NCBI GenBank assembly: GCA_964017235.1
Contig: OZ024927.1
Coordinates: 28,353,160 to 28,417,159 of the forward strand
DNA from: Sabellastarte sp. h YS-2021
Lineage: Eukaryota; Annelida; Polychaeta; Sabellida; Sabellidae
Length of the DNA stretch: 64,000 nucleotides
Direction of reading: 5' to 3'
Below are positions 50,101-60,935 of the stretch, piece by piece; within the stretch, counting starts at the first letter, position 1; each line of letters begins with the position of its first letter. Made by a program: the position numbers and the translations under genes. The notes beneath the pieces are model-generated. The model saw nothing but the letters and a program-made list of their open reading frames with translations, was not told the DNA's origin and made no database searches.

Positions 50101-53100
50101 TTATTTTTAGTATTGTACGTTTGTCTATTCGTCTGTTTGTTTGCAGAATAACTTGCAGAAAAATTATAGACAGATTTTGATCATATTTGCTGGAAATGTT
50201 GGACGTGATACAAGGTACAGATGCTTAAATTTTGGTGTCCACCATCTCGATCCAAGTATTTTAAAGGATTTTTCATCGTTTCACTCATAAGTAATACTTT
50301 GGGGTGTTGGGCCTTGGTGGAGGGATGCACCCTCCAAGTGCTCTTGTTTCTGTTTCTCTGCCAAATATGATTGCAAATAATTTATAAAGAGTTTGTCATC
50401 GCTTACTTTTATTTAACCTGTTCCAAATCCACTTGTAGTTGACCAACAAGAAAAAAAACTTTAATTCTCTGACAAAAGACCACAATTAGTTGATATGACC
50501 TATGTCTCACCTTTCTGCACTTCCCTTCCCATCAGGTATGCTGGTTGCACACTTCTCCAGTTTTACAGTGTAATTCCGCCATGGTTGGATGGAGCAGATA
50601 GGGTTAGGACAGAAAATTCTGAAAAAAAAGGATTCTGATACATGACATTACCAAATGTATCATAAGCAGATATCAAATGTATACATTGTCATGGTAATGG
50701 TATTAGTAAATTATCAAGAAAACTATAAAAATATGGCCCACGTTGGGCCAATAACAGACACAGTCACAGGTTGGATTTGTGCAACAACACTTGGGGACAA
50801 TTTAAAACCTTTGGACAATTTTTAATAGTCTAGTAGCCTCGCAATAACTTGGGCAACCGGGAGACAGAAACCTAATTTGTGCTTTAAGTGTAGCAGCGTG
50901 GATTTATTTGGGCATTGTCACCAGTGCAAGTAATAAGTGTATTTTTCCAACGCAAGATAAAATGAACAAATTCATTGCAGTGCTTCTTAAGAGGCGATTA
51001 TATACTTTCTACTTGAAATCAGCATCCCAACTTGGCTTAAATCTCGGACTTTGCATACGGAAATCCCGGAAAAGCAATTAATTTACAACTGCTATTACTC
51101 TGGGTACCTTGTGCCTCATTGTAGCCTTGTTTAAGGCTCAAATTTGCATGATATCTTTTCAAACATGCACACAGATATTTGGTATTCATAAATGTTAATA
51201 CATGTTAAGAGATAGAACTGTATCTCTTAGCTGTATGCTGCTGTAAAAGTCAATATATATGAGTACATTACAGAAACTGAAACTCCATTATCTGAACTGA
51301 AAACTTTCCCTAACTGCAAAGAAACCTAAGCCTTCAGCAAGGCTAGTCTCATTGCCAATGACAGGCGATTCTTGATCATATATTGATATACTCGGCGTTC
51401 TGGTTTGCACCGAGTCAATATCAATGCAAACTTGCACAACAAAGCAGGCCATAAATCTATGTGTATAAGATATGGTTTGTGGATGCAGCGTTAGCAGATT
51501 TTGACTCTAATTCATAGGTTGTTACCTCTTTGTGGGTTCGAATCCCACAGGGTGCATTGCTGAGCGCCTGTCCCGATATGACCCTAACAATTGCAAAGGT
51601 TGAGAACAGCATTTCATGAAATCGTAATACCATAAAAACTCCATAAAAGCAACGCTGGTTCAAACCAATATGTTCTAGGCTACCAGTCAGGAAGATAAAC
51701 CACGTGGTATTTTGATTCCGTGTTTCTCAATCTAAAACTTTCATTTTATATCAGAACAAATTTACAAAAGAATGTGTTGAGTAAGTTTACATAAATTTGC
51801 CCAATGACGAAATCAAATAATCCAATCAGTGGTGATACAATATTTATGTTTGTAATACAAAGTCAAAGTTGGGGTTTTACGTCCCGTTCAACAGCCAGGG
51901 TCATATTGGGATAGGTCCTCAGAATTGCCACTTGTGGGACTCGAACCCACAGAGGTGACAGCCTGTGATTAGATGCCAAACTTGCTAACCACTAGGCCAC
52001 TGAGGACCTCTTATGTTTGTTATAAAAGTACCAAACATACATATAATCCTTGTTTTATCAATATTGCGGTATGAACAAATAAGAGGACTTGACTCCCGCT
52101 CAGAGCGACCATTCACATATCTCATTCATCCATCTTTTCTGACAAACTATTGCTCATTCATCCATCTTTTCTGACAGAGACATGTGAAGGATTGTTCCCA
52201 CAACCTCCCCACAAAAACATCAGGGGGCATCCGGAGTTGAACCGGAGACCTCTCGATCTGCAGTCGAATGCTCTGCCACTGAGCTATACCCCCATGTTGA
52301 TACTACTTTGTGAAAATAAACTGATCAACATGTGGCAAAAAGATCTCGCCAGTATTGATTGTTGATAATGTTAACTGTGTGGTTATTCACACTATATTCA
52401 TGAGGGAATTTCCGATTTAGTCAATTTGTTTTCTTGTAAACAAAGGAACAATCAGAATAATCATAACAGCTGGCGAGATTCACTTACATGTTGGTAATTT
52501 GTTAGTTCTGCCCATTTTGCTTTTTAAAAATTAGCTGGGCATACACTGGTATTTGTTGACGCAATTAAAAAAAATAACCACAAATGGTGATTGTATATAA
52601 CTACTTCAGAGATAACTTTAAATTCTTCTTCCAAGGTATAATTGAATAGACAAATCCCATGAATTTAAATTACACCTGAGAGTTTTTCTTTTGTTAAAAG
52701 TGTCCATTATCTTTCACTATTGGCCACTTTTGTGATATTGACCATATATAGAATTCTTTTAGCACATTTCCAAAGAAACCCTTGTTCATTTTTTTAAACT
52801 AAAATGATCATAAAAACCGAAAAAGTACACACTAGGAATATGGAAATGAAAAGTAATGATGTTAAACAACATTTTAAAAATTATAAATTAAGGAAGAGGT
52901 GTAATTTAAATAGGTTAATAGCCTCATAAGTGTACAATATTGGAAAATAATGAACTGTAAACTCGGTCCCTTCGGGACCTCGTAAACAGTCCATTATTTT
53001 CCAATATTGTACACTTACTCGGCCATTAACCTATACTTAGGGTTTATTTTAAAAGGTAAAGAGTTTTTATGTTGAACTAAGATTTCTCCTTTAGCCTACA

Positions 53101-56100
53101 CACGTATATATTTGTATTAATCATAATGACTTCCTGTACACATTGACAGTTAATGTATGTGGTTTTGGAATCCAGGATTCTAAGCTTATCAAACATGTTA
53201 TAATTGTTTCTAAAAGTCTATACAGTTAAAACAAAAACCATTTGTGTTCAATTATTGCGTCCTAACCATTCAGTTTGCGTCACCTGTCCTGATTACCCGT
53301 AAGTGGGCTTTGTAAAGTGGTTGTGCATGTTTAAAAACGAGCCACCCTCTGAAGCCATTCCCCCCTCTCACCCTCTCACAGGTCATGGCAGGCTTTTCAA
53401 ACGTTTTAGGAATCTGAAACATATTGGAAATGCTGTCCATGTTGTGTTGAACGCATCTAACTTAAATACGAATCCTTACTTATGTGCAGTTACAACACCT
53501 AATGGACAATAAAAAAATATGAAATACATCCAGCCACAATCGAACCCTGACAAGTTAAATATTTTACCCATGTAGCTTGTGAGCCAAACATGGAACTATT
53601 TGACCTAGATGTTAAGGTCCATAAGTTCGAAAGTGATACCATATGCCAAGATACAATTTTTCTGATGTAGCGTGGGAAAAAACAATTAAATCTCTCCAGT
53701 AAAAAGGAAGTTCTGCCAATTTTATTTATTTATTTAGGGTTTCATGCCGCTTTTAACATTATACAGGTCATATCATTATGGGTAATTTTATGGGCAGAGG
53801 AAATCAGTACATACCGTTGGCCAAGATTTTGTACTGTAAACTACCTACCATCAGTAAGCAATTACCAACTTTACCACATACAGTATGGGATTTGAACCTC
53901 CAACCTCAAAGGTAGGAGGCAAGTGTATTACCACTGCACCACCATGGGCCCTTTGTCTGCCCATTTTAAGTGGGATGTCTAATATACTGTGAATGTCTAT
54001 CTACCTGATAAAAGTTTGGTGTATTCTCCAAAAAAAAAAAAAAATGTTTTGTGTGTTGTACAATCATCATTGTACGAAGACAAACAACATCATGTAAGTC
54101 CCAACTTTATTATTGGACACCGATCAAGAGTCTTCATTTTGGAGAGATTTAAATACATGTAGCAGGATGAGAGATGTTCTGTGTATTATACATACTAAAA
54201 CAAGATTTTTGAAAAATGAGAAAAGTTTCAAATCAGAAATATTCATACCACTTCACCTATATGCGAACAGCAGTGGATTGTTTATCTTAGTGCATCTAGA
54301 GACGCCTTGCATGGCTTTTATCGTAAGAAAAGATAAGAAACTTTCATCCTGTGTAATAAATTCTCTACAAAAACATCAGGGGGCATCCGGAGTTGAACCG
54401 GAGACCTCTCGATCTGCAGTCGAATGCTCTGCCACTGAGCTATACCCCCGATCTGCATTAGCAAGTAATCAACATTTTGCAAAAAGATCTCATTACTATT
54501 GATCCTAAACATAGAGTTAATTCTGTGCTTAAACACTGAATTGATTAACCGTTCAATGTTTTCTTTCAAACAAAACAAAAACTTTTTAAACAACTGCTGA
54601 CACACTTGAATGGAACACATGTGTGCACCTCTCAAACGTACAAGTGAAACAAACTTAATTTTCTTTTTGGATAAATTGATCTTCTGTTATCAGAACAAAA
54701 TGAAACTTCACCTACCAGTTTGTGAAAAAAGAAGTTTCATGTTTATATTTATAGATTCTCTCCATACAATAAAATAACGGTAGCCTGGATAAGGGCGATA
54801 TGTTAATGTTGGAGCCCAACTTAGGAGTCAGCCCAACTTAAGATGGGCTATAGCCCAACTTAGGATCCTAAGTTGGGTAGCCTATCTTAACATATTAGCC
54901 CAACTTAGGATAATAAAATTCAAGGTTTTTAAATCTAAAATTTAATGTTATCCTTTTAGATAGAATGTCCATAGCTTATGTTAAGATGAATTGACAGATA
55001 TCTATTAGCAAAACATTATGTCATACTTCTGAAAAAAAGATTATTAACTATTTTACCTATATTTTTAACCCTTTTATTTACTGCAGTATGCATTGATAGG
55101 ATTTGTCAGTTAATATGTTTGACAATGGGAGGGTCATTAGCAGACAAGATGTCTATTGTTCAACCACTCCTTTGAGCTTAATTGTTTTACTTTTGGGGAG
55201 TGATTAGGCAACTGGATTACATTGTGATTTATCTATTGTTTCGAGACTCCTTTTATGTTGATTTGTTTGACTATGTGTGTGACTTGTTAACTGGATTAGT
55301 GTTAAGATTTACGTTTTGTCCAAGCATTACTTTTGAACTTGATTTGTTTCACTTGTGCTTGAGTGACTAGCTGACAGGATTAAATAGGTATTGTTCTAAG
55401 ATTCCTTTAAGGTATTTTTACATGTTTAAGGAAAACAATTAACATAATCATAATTGTTAAAAGCAAAGCTAGGTTCTTAAGTAGAAAATTACTGCTGCTT
55501 AACCAAATACATAATTTTAAAAAGGTAATTTGCATTTTGTTGTGAAAATGAAGTGCTGTTTATAAAACTTTGCTAAATTTTATAATATGACTCACCCATA
55601 AAATCACATATGGGTTGTCCCCCATAAAGGTTTGATAGGATTAAGCCTCTTTGTGTTTTGATAATACTTTGATGATGATTTGTTTCACTTTATGATTGAG
55701 GTTTTCCTATTGTGCACTTCACCCACCCCAAGTGAAACAAATCAACATCAATAGAATGTTGAAACAATTGCTACAAATCCAATTAAGAAATCATCCCAAT
55801 ATAGACAAACAAATCAACATCAAAGGAATATTGTAATGCTTCTCCGGGCTCAGGAAACACAATTCATTTTAATTAAAGACTGTTGAGCTTTGATAAAATT
55901 TAACATATTTTTTTTTTCAAAATAAAGAAAGAATCTATAGGCAAAAATCCTTCTATTCAAGGAGACCAATGATAATGTCATCTTTTTCATAATAATGTCA
56001 TATAATTTCCTTTCACTTGCACCTTTCTTATTATAGCAAGTAAAAATTGTTTCTAGAATTTTATTGCCTTAAGTTGGGCTGATATGTTCTAACCCATCTT

Positions 56101-58235
56101 AAGATCTTAGGATCCTAAGTTGGGCTATAGCCCATCTTAAGATGGGCTGTCTCCTATGTTGGGCTCCAACACCAATATTTACAGACCATACAAGTACGTA
56201 GGCTATAATCTACAGAAACATATAGCTTAGATAAGGTCAATATGATTTTATTTATAAACTATGCCATATGTTGTACTTACAGACTCTGCATTCTAATATC
56301 AAATATGTTATTTAGCTTCCATAAAACTTTTCTGTCCTTGTTTTCTATTTACAGAATCAGCAAGCAACAGCAGTGACTGTACGGGGAGTATTGTTGCCAA
56401 AGCCTCTCACTACCTATTTCCTTTCATCTTGGAGTACAGTCTCATTGCAGTGGCGACATTTCTGGCTATGTTTATGTCCCTTGACATAAGGTAATATAAA
56501 GCAGATAAATATTATTCTCAAGTTCCGTGTTGCATAATTATCAAGTTATCGCCGAGATTTGAAAATGATATTTGATTTAACAAAATGAATGATATCCAAA
56601 TATTGTACATAAACACAAAACGAAAATATTAATTAGTTTAAGGATATGGTAGTATGAATAGCCTCTTCTAAGATTTCATGTTCTCTTCTAAGTTTTCGTG
56701 TAAAATTATTTTATGGTAGATTGTTAAACTGATTATGAGAAGTTATTGCAGTTTCAATCGATATGTTCCATTATTTTAAACCAAAAATTACACATTCTAA
56801 CATCTTTATCACTCCATTTTATTTGTTAGCAGGAAAAATTCAATTTACTTAATGTCCTCTTACTGGCCTTACATCAACTCATTGCCTGGCGAGCATCTCC
56901 TGGCATGTAGGAGTGCCTTGTAAATAGGAAGTCTTTGTTCATGTTTGAAAAGGCATTTGATGCAATCTTGAGCCTTAAACATGGCTACCTTATTCCTTGA
57001 CACATTCCCGCACAAGCCTTTAAATCTAAAATTTACTGGAATTCCCTCTGAGGAGTTCCTGTGAAATGGGATGTACTTGAAAATTTCTGTCAAAACTGAC
57101 AGCTTTTCAAAAAACTCTCTCCCCCTAGTTCCACCAAATTTAGGATATTAGTAATTCAATTGCTGAAGAGCCAAACATGGAGTAAATCCAGAGTGTGAAT
57201 CCATGCCAAAAGCTTTGCTTTGATTTCCCTTTAGTTAGTAATTTGCTGTGGCGTAGGTTTTGCCAACTTAAAGATTCACAATAAAAACAAAATTACATGA
57301 GAAAATTTATTTTTAGAGTAGCCTTATTAAACATCATGTGATTTTATACCATGTATTAAATGTTACTTGTGTATAATGATGTCTTATACATTTATAACAA
57401 CAGGATCAGCGGTGATGTCTTTCGATCCATAAAGCGATACCTCAGAATGGCAAAGAAAGAAAAGGAGAAGTTGATGCGAGGCATGTCGGCTGAGAGTGAA
57501 CGACATGCCACAAAGATGCTAGAGAAAGCACATACTGGGATGTTTGTGGGTGTCATTGTTCTTACTGGAACAGTCATAGCATTTATACTGACACAATACA
57601 ATCTCGCGAGCGCATCTGATGACAATGACCATCAGAGCAAGGCTGAAATAATCTACCATTCCACAGATCTCGGCTTGCACATCCTGGCTTTAGGCGCCCT
57701 TATTTTAGCTTTCTACAAAATCCTCAACCTCAAACATTCTTTGTTGAAGAAGAACATTATCGACAACTTGCTGTTGGTGATGTCTATGTGTGGCCTCCTG
57801 TTGTACGAACTCTTCAAAGTGGTCGGTCTCTTCTACACCATACAGAAGATCCACTCCAGCAGTGAACTCATCATACATGCTGTTTGCTCTCTGGCCATAC
57901 CCATACAGGCTTTTCTTCAGACTCCTTTCATCATCAGCTCCATGAAGCGCTATTCGGACAGAAAGGAAGACCAGGTAAATAAACCAGGTCGAGGCGTCAT
58001 CACGTTCTTGCTCATGCTGAACGTCTGCATCTGGTTGCACAAGTCTTTCACTGAACAAGTGATGTCAGTAGACCTGATGGAATCTTTCTATGGTCTGGTG
58101 CCTTGGCAGATCATCATGCATACCACACTACCTCTCATGTTATTCTACAGGTTCCACTCCAGTGTCTGTCTGGCTGACACCTGGGTTTCCCTTTATGAAA
58201 ATATGGAGAGTCCCATTCAGTACATGGACTTGTAA
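41123..58235 (+). CDS. Otopetrin-family proton channel, eight exons, complete
   Basis: Exons: 41123-41406, 41574-41691, 44238-44422, 45884-46080, 47143-47297, 47801-47963, 56355-56490 and 57404-58235. Lengths sum to 2070 bp (689 residues plus TAA) and phases 2, 0, 2, 1, 0, 1, 2 all close. The start ATG at 41123 has A at -3. About 12 hydrophobic segments are visible: FLSELYAMVVVLIGVVFPVT (exon 2), FLMYLTTVSSAVIIYILI (3), FGCLLFAIAYILFIALEIEY (4/5), LFFHLIFVLVQTFFLF (5), FGLMHIIATNFVVWIRALVS (6), FPFILEYSLIAVATFLAMFM (7) and six in exon 8. The family block NLLLVMSMCGLLLYELFKVV and the closing LMLFYRFHSSVCLADTW identify it. Otopetrins are plasma-membrane proton channels in taste, vestibular and epithelial cells. 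The charged loop of exons 3-4 is long. The exon 4 acceptor has a weak pyrimidine tract. Confidence 0.93.
42850..43078 (+). mobile_element. MITE in otopetrin intron 2
   Basis: Inverted ends CTAGCCTTGCTGAAGGCTCA and, at the right, TTGAACCTTAAGCAAGGCTA. The body matches the inverted copy at 51121-51346 (CTGTATGCTGCTGTAAAAGT region) and part of 56870-56991. Confidence 0.75.
43541..43900 (+). mobile_element. LINE 3' end with (TTAGA)n tail
   Basis: Translation gives FRKHLKTHLFSS-like and LWNSFPFHVRN-like pieces of a CR1-type C-terminus (43630-43735). Then come TTAATTAGCGCACTGAGTTC, CCCTTTGTGGGGAAGATATT and a (TTAGA)n tail at 43882-43900. The last 110 bp match the inverted copy at 49754-49860. Confidence 0.8.
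45131..45360 (-). mobile_element. 5S rRNA-derived SINE, copy 2
   Basis: Minus strand: ATCACTGAAGTTTAACAGC, then GTTAGTACTTGGATGGGTGA and CCGCCTGAGTTCTAGGCC, followed by the body TATGGGATGTATGTGACTCT. The 5S-like part matches metazoan 5S rRNA positions from about 35 to 100 better than copy 1 does. The body is shared with 8970-9064, so this is a SINE, not a 5S gene. It lies in intron 3 of the otopetrin gene. Confidence 0.75.
45571..45728 (+). mobile_element. tRNA-derived SINE, family B
   Basis: Head CCTCAGTGGTCAAGTGGGTC, B-box-like GGGCTCGACTCCCGC, then CCCCAATATGACCCTGGCTG and a tail with ACTCCAACTTTGACTTTG. Same family as 51858-52010. Confidence 0.7.
46818..46877 (+). repeat. Partial family B SINE tail
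   Basis: CTGCCCCAGTATGACAGTGG and TGTTGAACGGGACATTAAAA match the 3' half of the family B SINE. The head is absent. Confidence 0.5.
47395..47705 (+). mobile_element. tRNA-like SINE, another family
   Basis: The head resembles a tRNA (GATAGTGTAGTATTAAAAGC, GGTTTGGGCTTCAACCCC), followed by ACAATGCACAAAGTGGACCA and a tail ending with ATTGTACTGAGTACAAATAC. It lies in otopetrin intron 5. Confidence 0.5.
48143..48456 (+). repeat. Minisatellite, 52-55 bp unit, about six copies
   Basis: CTGTATTTATTTGTTTGTCT (variant CTGCATTCATTTG) starts at 48151, 48203, 48255, 48308, 48360 and 48415, each followed by TTTATGTTCACAATTACTTC. The three overlapping frames seen here are products of the repeat, not genes. 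It lies in otopetrin intron 6. Confidence 0.9.
48840..49010 (+). repeat. Possible decayed tRNA-SINE
   Basis: ACCTGTATAGTTATGGGTTT then GACTCCATTTTATGGCAATA and ACTTTGACCTAAG resemble a worn B-box plus family B tail. Weak. Confidence 0.3.
49754..49860 (-). mobile_element. LINE 3' end fragment with (TTAGA)n tail, inverted
   Basis: TCTAATCTAATCTACTGCTT, CTTCCCCACAAAGGGGAACT and GCGCTAATTAAAC are the reverse complement of 43825-43900. It lies in otopetrin intron 6. Confidence 0.8.
51121..51346 (-). mobile_element. MITE in otopetrin intron 6, inverted copy of 42850-43078
   Basis: Ends GTAGCCTTGTTTAAGGCTCA (left) and CCTTCAGCAAGGCTAG (right). The interior AAACATGCACACAGATATTT and TATGCTGCTGTAAAAGTC is the reverse complement of the intron 2 copy. 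Confidence 0.75.
51480..51612 (+). mobile_element. tRNA-derived SINE, family B relative
   Basis: GGATGCAGCGTTAGCAG, then a B-box GTGGGTTCGAATCCCACAGG and CTGTCCCGATATGACCCTAA. The acceptor part is decayed, so it is not a functional tRNA gene. Confidence 0.55.
51858..52010 (-). mobile_element. tRNA-derived SINE, family B, with target duplication
   Basis: Minus strand: GAGGTCCTCAGTGGCCTAGT, GGTTAGCAAG, the B-box GTGGGTTCGAGTCCCACAAG, then CCTGGCTGTTGAACGGGACG and a tail AACCCCAACTTTGACTTTG. TTATGTTTGT at 51844-51853 is repeated at 52011-52020, a 10-bp target-site duplication. Confidence 0.8.
52222..52293 (-). tRNA. tRNA-Cys(GCA), copy 1
   Basis: The 72-nt minus-strand sequence folds into a full cloverleaf. 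The acceptor is GGGGGTA/TGCCCCC with one G-U pair and discriminator T; the D stem is GCTC/GAGC and the anticodon stem TTCGA/TCGAG. The loop CTGCAGA has anticodon GCA, and the T arm is TCCGG-TTCAACT-CCGGA. No intron. A TTTTT pol III terminator lies just downstream (52217-52213). It is antisense within otopetrin intron 6. Confidence 0.93.
52910..53034. mobile_element. Palindromic MITE, about 125 bp
   Basis: Left arm ATAGGTTAATAGCCTCATAA, then GTGTACAATATTGGAAAATA. The right arm is its reverse complement with few changes. The centre is GGTCCCTTCGGGACC, itself a small hairpin. Confidence 0.85.
53725..53952 (-). mobile_element. tRNA-derived SINE, family A, with imperfect target duplication
   Basis: Minus strand: GGGCCCATGGTGGTGCAGTG, GTAATACACTTGCCTCC, B-box GGAGGTTCAAATCCCATAC, then GGTAGTTTACAGTACAAAAT and ATGATATGACCTGTATAATG. 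Same family as 61595-61821. TTCTGCCAATTTT (53711) and GTCTGCCCATTTT (near 53955) look like its target duplication. Confidence 0.75.
54378..54449 (-). tRNA. tRNA-Cys(GCA), copy 2
   Basis: Identical over the 72 nt to the copy at 52222-52293, with the same anticodon GCA and a TTTTT terminator at 54373-54369. Flanks are also related (GCAAAAAGATCTC and ATTGAT words about 35-60 bp upstream of the 5' end), so the pair arose by local duplication of a segment larger than the gene. Confidence 0.93.
54807..56171. mobile_element. Non-coding DNA transposon-like element, 1.37 kb, complex inverted ends
   Basis: The ends TGTTGGAGCCCAACTTAGGA and its inverse (56171 leftward) extend for about 100 bp of inverted repeat. 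Each end is full of CCCAACTTA/TAAGTTGGG words and contains smaller palindromes (such as CCCAACTTAGGA paired with TCCTAAGTTGGG at 54854-54877). The interior has inverted pieces with GATTTGTTT/AAACAAATC words. No transposase was found. It lies in otopetrin intron 6. Confidence 0.8.
56870..56991 (+). repeat. Partial copy of the otopetrin-intron MITE family
   Basis: GCATGTAGGAGTGCCTTGTA, TCATGTTTGAAAAGGCATTT and AATCTTGAGCCTTAAACATG resemble the right half of 42850-43078. The left end is missing. It lies in otopetrin intron 7. Confidence 0.5.
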
Positions 58236-59690
58236 AGCTGATATTCTGTATCCGGTAAATGCTAAAGGCTTTTTTTCACACTGGGAGGAAAATCTTATTG
58301 TATTTCATTTTCGGTGTATTGGATTGTTGTATATGATCTGCTTTATGATAAAAGCCTCTATAAACCTATTTGCAAGAGTAAACTTAGTTTAAACATTTGT
58401 GAAGGTCATGAAATATAATCAGCTGTAGCTTCTCTTGCTGGAGACTTGAAATTCTGGGCAACTATTGCTCTCTGTTATCTCCACAGTTAATGTCACACGA
58501 TGAAAGCGCAAAGACCACTCTTGGTTTGCTAATACATTGGCTAAAATAGTATTGAACAGACAAGTGACTTTACTGGATACACATTTTGAGTGTGTCAGAC
58601 TGCTGTATTGCCGCACAGGTATTTTATCACTTGAATAAGTTATTTTTGAGAGCAAGGAGTGAAATCTTAGGCCTGGTGGTTATGTCTCTTTCACACTAGA
58701 GGCTGTACGTCCAATGGTTAGAAGTTTTACTCAGCCTCCAAACTGCCTCCCAGGTTGCCCCATTTCATCCGAGTTGTTCACGCTACAGGCAGTATAATTT
58801 GTGGTGATAGGCATTCGGCGAAATTCCCCTGTCCTTCAACTGCAATCCAAGATTCATATGTGACCTTGTGTCACCGTGATGAAACCTCCAATACCTCAAC
58901 TCACCTTTGGTCGCCGTATTACACTGAAAGAGGACTGAGCCACAACCTTATGTACACTGTGGGTTACTGTAGTAAGAAATTCATACATGCATGCTTACAG
59001 TACAAATCAGAGGCGAAAATTTCAAACATTTTAGAACTTCCATAGGACGTTCAAGGTAATGGATGTTGTGCCACTGTATCACAAGGTGCCATACGAACCT
59101 CAGGCGGTAGTTGAACAGTAACAGGGTATACCACCTGTAGTGTGAAAGGGGTATTAGAGTGTTGGTCTTTGGAGAGGCAGCACTTTGTTTCGATCCTTGG
59201 CTGTGTCATGGGGATAGTATCCTGTTCACAGTTATTACACCCTTGAGCAATGTAATTTACACAAATGTGTACCTCTTCACTAAGGCGTATAAATGAGTAC
59301 TGAATGAAATTTAGGAAGTACACCTGTGACAGACTGGCATCCTGTTTAAGGAAATAGTAATGCTCTGAGATGCTTCATGCTAGACTTGCTCCTAGTCCTT
59401 GTATTTCTCATTCCACCAAATCTGACATACATGGAATCATTATGAATACACCTGATAAGTGAAAAAACACACTTGTGTCTGCTGAAATACATCAGCCCCA
59501 AATTCAGGTAAAAAAAGTCATTCAGTTCTCACATTATAATACCTTAGACAAAATGACTTGAAGAAAGTCTTGTTCATACCAAAGTAACCGGAAATAAGTA
59601 CCAGTCATTTGGGCCACTAGGCCTTAATTAAACAAAGATAGCCTCTATGTTATAGGTGACATTCTGAGAGCATTTTCTGATTTACTGTTG
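58236..59690. other. Otopetrin 3' UTR and downstream region
   Basis: The 3' UTR begins at 58236, but no clear AATAAA signal could be tied to an end in this stretch. No other gene was recognised. Confidence 0.4.
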
Positions 59691-59697
59691 CTAAACA

Positions 59698-60935
59698 TTA
59701 GACTTGTTGTCATCTCTTCACTTTGTGAGGACATTTTTTTGTGATAATGAATGAATGCATGTCACAACAGGCTAACATTTTACACTCTCTTCTGGAGGGA
59801 AATATGTTCTTTGAGAAATTACAATGCACACTGTGGACGGACCAGCCACCAGGTCTAGGTGTATTTTTGTGATTTGGAAGCCATGATTAGGATGACATAA
59901 AACTTTTAAAACGGCATTCCATAACAATGAAGGATTTAGTTATTTTAATGAAAGGTTGGCAATATAAAGAAAAAACAGCAGTTTCTTTAAAAATCATATT
60001 ACCACAGATAGACCAGTGACGGTTATAATTTACTGAGTGTTGATTATACTTTGTAGTTTCAGACTTATATTCATGATTAAATACGAATTGTTAGAATGTT
60101 AAAATATCTAATTATATTTCTGTTTTTAGAAATGTGATAACGCACGATATATCGTGCATAAAAACTATGTTACATAAAGACACGGTTTTTCGCACGATAC
60201 AGCTATATTAAATAGCTACAACTGTTTTCATTTGCTTTTGGTTTTGAAAGTTCTGTACACTTTTATCATAAAATATAATCCCAACATCATACCAAGGGCT
60301 TTTACATTTTTCTAATATTTTACATTCCCCTGCCTGTTACTGACAAATATTAGTAAGTCACAGACAACAATACCTCAAGATAATTTGGTTTATTTTAAAT
60401 TCTAAAAAAGTTAATAAAAGGGATTCTATTTACATATTTATTCCAGATTTTTTGGTAAACAGAAACATTGCGTAGAATGAAACAACCCATCAAGTGTTTG
60501 AGTCATTAAATTCAGCTATATGTTTGTAATAAAATGTACACAGCTAAGTTTTAGTACCAGCATCTACCCTGTATGATGGCATTGTGAATCAAAAAGACAA
60601 CAAAAGTGTGCTATTCTGGCCTAAACCTAAAACACCCTCATATACTACGTTATATTGTTATATCTACAATAGAAGGATTGAAAAACAAAGAATAAATGAA
60701 AAATATATTTGTAATTTCCTTCAATATTATAAGATGAAATCAACACATACACAGAAAAGGTGGGTTTTAGTATCTCCCTAGACTTGCTCACAAGTCTCTA
60801 CTTTGGGTTGTTTTTTTGAGACAATGAATGAGTGCATTATATAACAGTCTGGATTTTACAGTCTCAGTGGAGGGAAATGCTCTCAGAGAATCATAATGCA
60901 CTAAGGAAGGATCTTGCACAAGGTCTAGTATCTCC
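59698..60935. repeat. Pair of related dispersed repeats
   Basis: 59698-59868 and 60780-60935 are similar in the same orientation: TAGACTTG..., ATGAATGA.TGCAT, TGGAGGGAAAT, AATGCAC and AAGGTCTAG/CAGGTCTAG words. Between them lies AT-rich sequence with a perfect 16-bp palindrome GCACGATATATCGTGC at 60142-60157. Confidence 0.5.

Noticed and set aside
51480-51612. tRNA gene with GTTCGAATCCC box
   Set aside because: The acceptor stem and D arm do not pair; it belongs to the tRNA-derived SINE family.
53303-53512. 69-codon plus-strand frame in otopetrin intron 6
   Set aside because: Short, without recognisable motifs or splice sites that fit the host gene's phase.
57392-58058. Minus-strand frames across the last otopetrin exon
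   Set aside because: They are shadows of the otopetrin coding exon on the other strand.
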